NCBI GenBank assembly: GCA_021324095.1
Contig: JAJPJT010000082.1
Span: forward strand, 1-42,580
Direction: 5' to 3'
Origin: Gammaproteobacteria bacterium
Lineage (GTDB): Bacteria; Pseudomonadota; Gammaproteobacteria; Xanthomonadales; Rhodanobacteraceae
Length of the DNA stretch: 42,580 nt
Made by a program: the position numbers and the translations under genes
In this document: piece after piece, positions 42,566 through 42,580 of the stretch
Numbering within the stretch: position 1 is the stretch's first letter
How the letters are laid out: each line of letters opens with the position of its first letter
The notes under the pieces: model-generated
Databases searched by the model: none
What the model was told of the DNA's origin: nothing
What the model saw: the letters and a program-made list of their open reading frames with translations, nothing else

Positions 42566-42580
42566 ACGTTGCGGGCCTCG

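Overview
The window is a high-GC gammaproteobacterial chromosome segment. Gene content suggests the order Xanthomonadales/Lysobacterales, probably a Rhodanobacteraceae-like member. The basis is a TonB receptor paired with a flavin-dependent halogenase in a sugar locus, a complete psp locus with divergent pspF, a long-type QueF, and recurrent CTCACCC...GGGTGAG intergenic elements. The lineage is an inference from these traits. I saw no rRNA, tRNA, CRISPR array or intact mobile element.

Region 1 (1-12884) is a carbohydrate-uptake locus. It holds the 3' end of a LacI-type regulator, a TonB-dependent receptor, a halogenase-family flavoprotein, a GH144/glycoamylase-like hydrolase, a lipoprotein sugar-binding protein, two MalF/MalG-type permeases, a convergent GH1 beta-glucosidase and a MalK/UgpC-type ATPase. 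Several start/stop codons overlap as ATGA. The set fits outer-membrane import of a beta-glucan (perhaps beta-1,2-linked), its trimming, ABC import and cytoplasmic cleavage to glucose. Region 2 (12885-21017) holds single or paired housekeeping genes: a beta-barrel protein, a small lipoprotein, an SDR, Ogt, a DUF4124 protein, a two-gene ABC-2 exporter, a ferredoxin-NADP reductase-like flavoprotein and an APC permease whose start codon is not obvious.

Region 3 (21018-27522) is an envelope-stress block. It has a BON-domain protein followed by three tandem hairpins, a possible IS110 transposase remnant, an SGNH esterase, an MscS channel and a psp operon (pspA-pspB-two pspC-type genes-a small coiled-coil membrane protein) facing pspF. 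The pspA/pspF intergenic region has a readable sigma-54 promoter, an IHF-like site and an inverted repeat at the expected enhancer distance. Region 4 (27523-36391) holds a CPBP membrane protease, a GH92 mannosidase, an AIF-like oxidoreductase, a nucleotide pyrophosphatase-type lipoprotein, QueF and a beta-lactamase-fold serine hydrolase.

Region 5 (36392-42580) has an ECF sigma/anti-sigma pair divergent from a Tat-type metallophosphoesterase and a cupredoxin, then an RND efflux pump. The 136-bp ECF divergent region contains two mirror-image promoters, GGAATAA-N14-CGGT on each strand, whose -35 boxes are the arms of a perfect 9-bp inverted repeat. This is the most striking regulatory signal in the window. 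The other notable signals are the multi-arm repeat lying between co-directional genes, the tandem hairpins after the BON gene, and a C-terminal motif shared by three adjacent Psp proteins.
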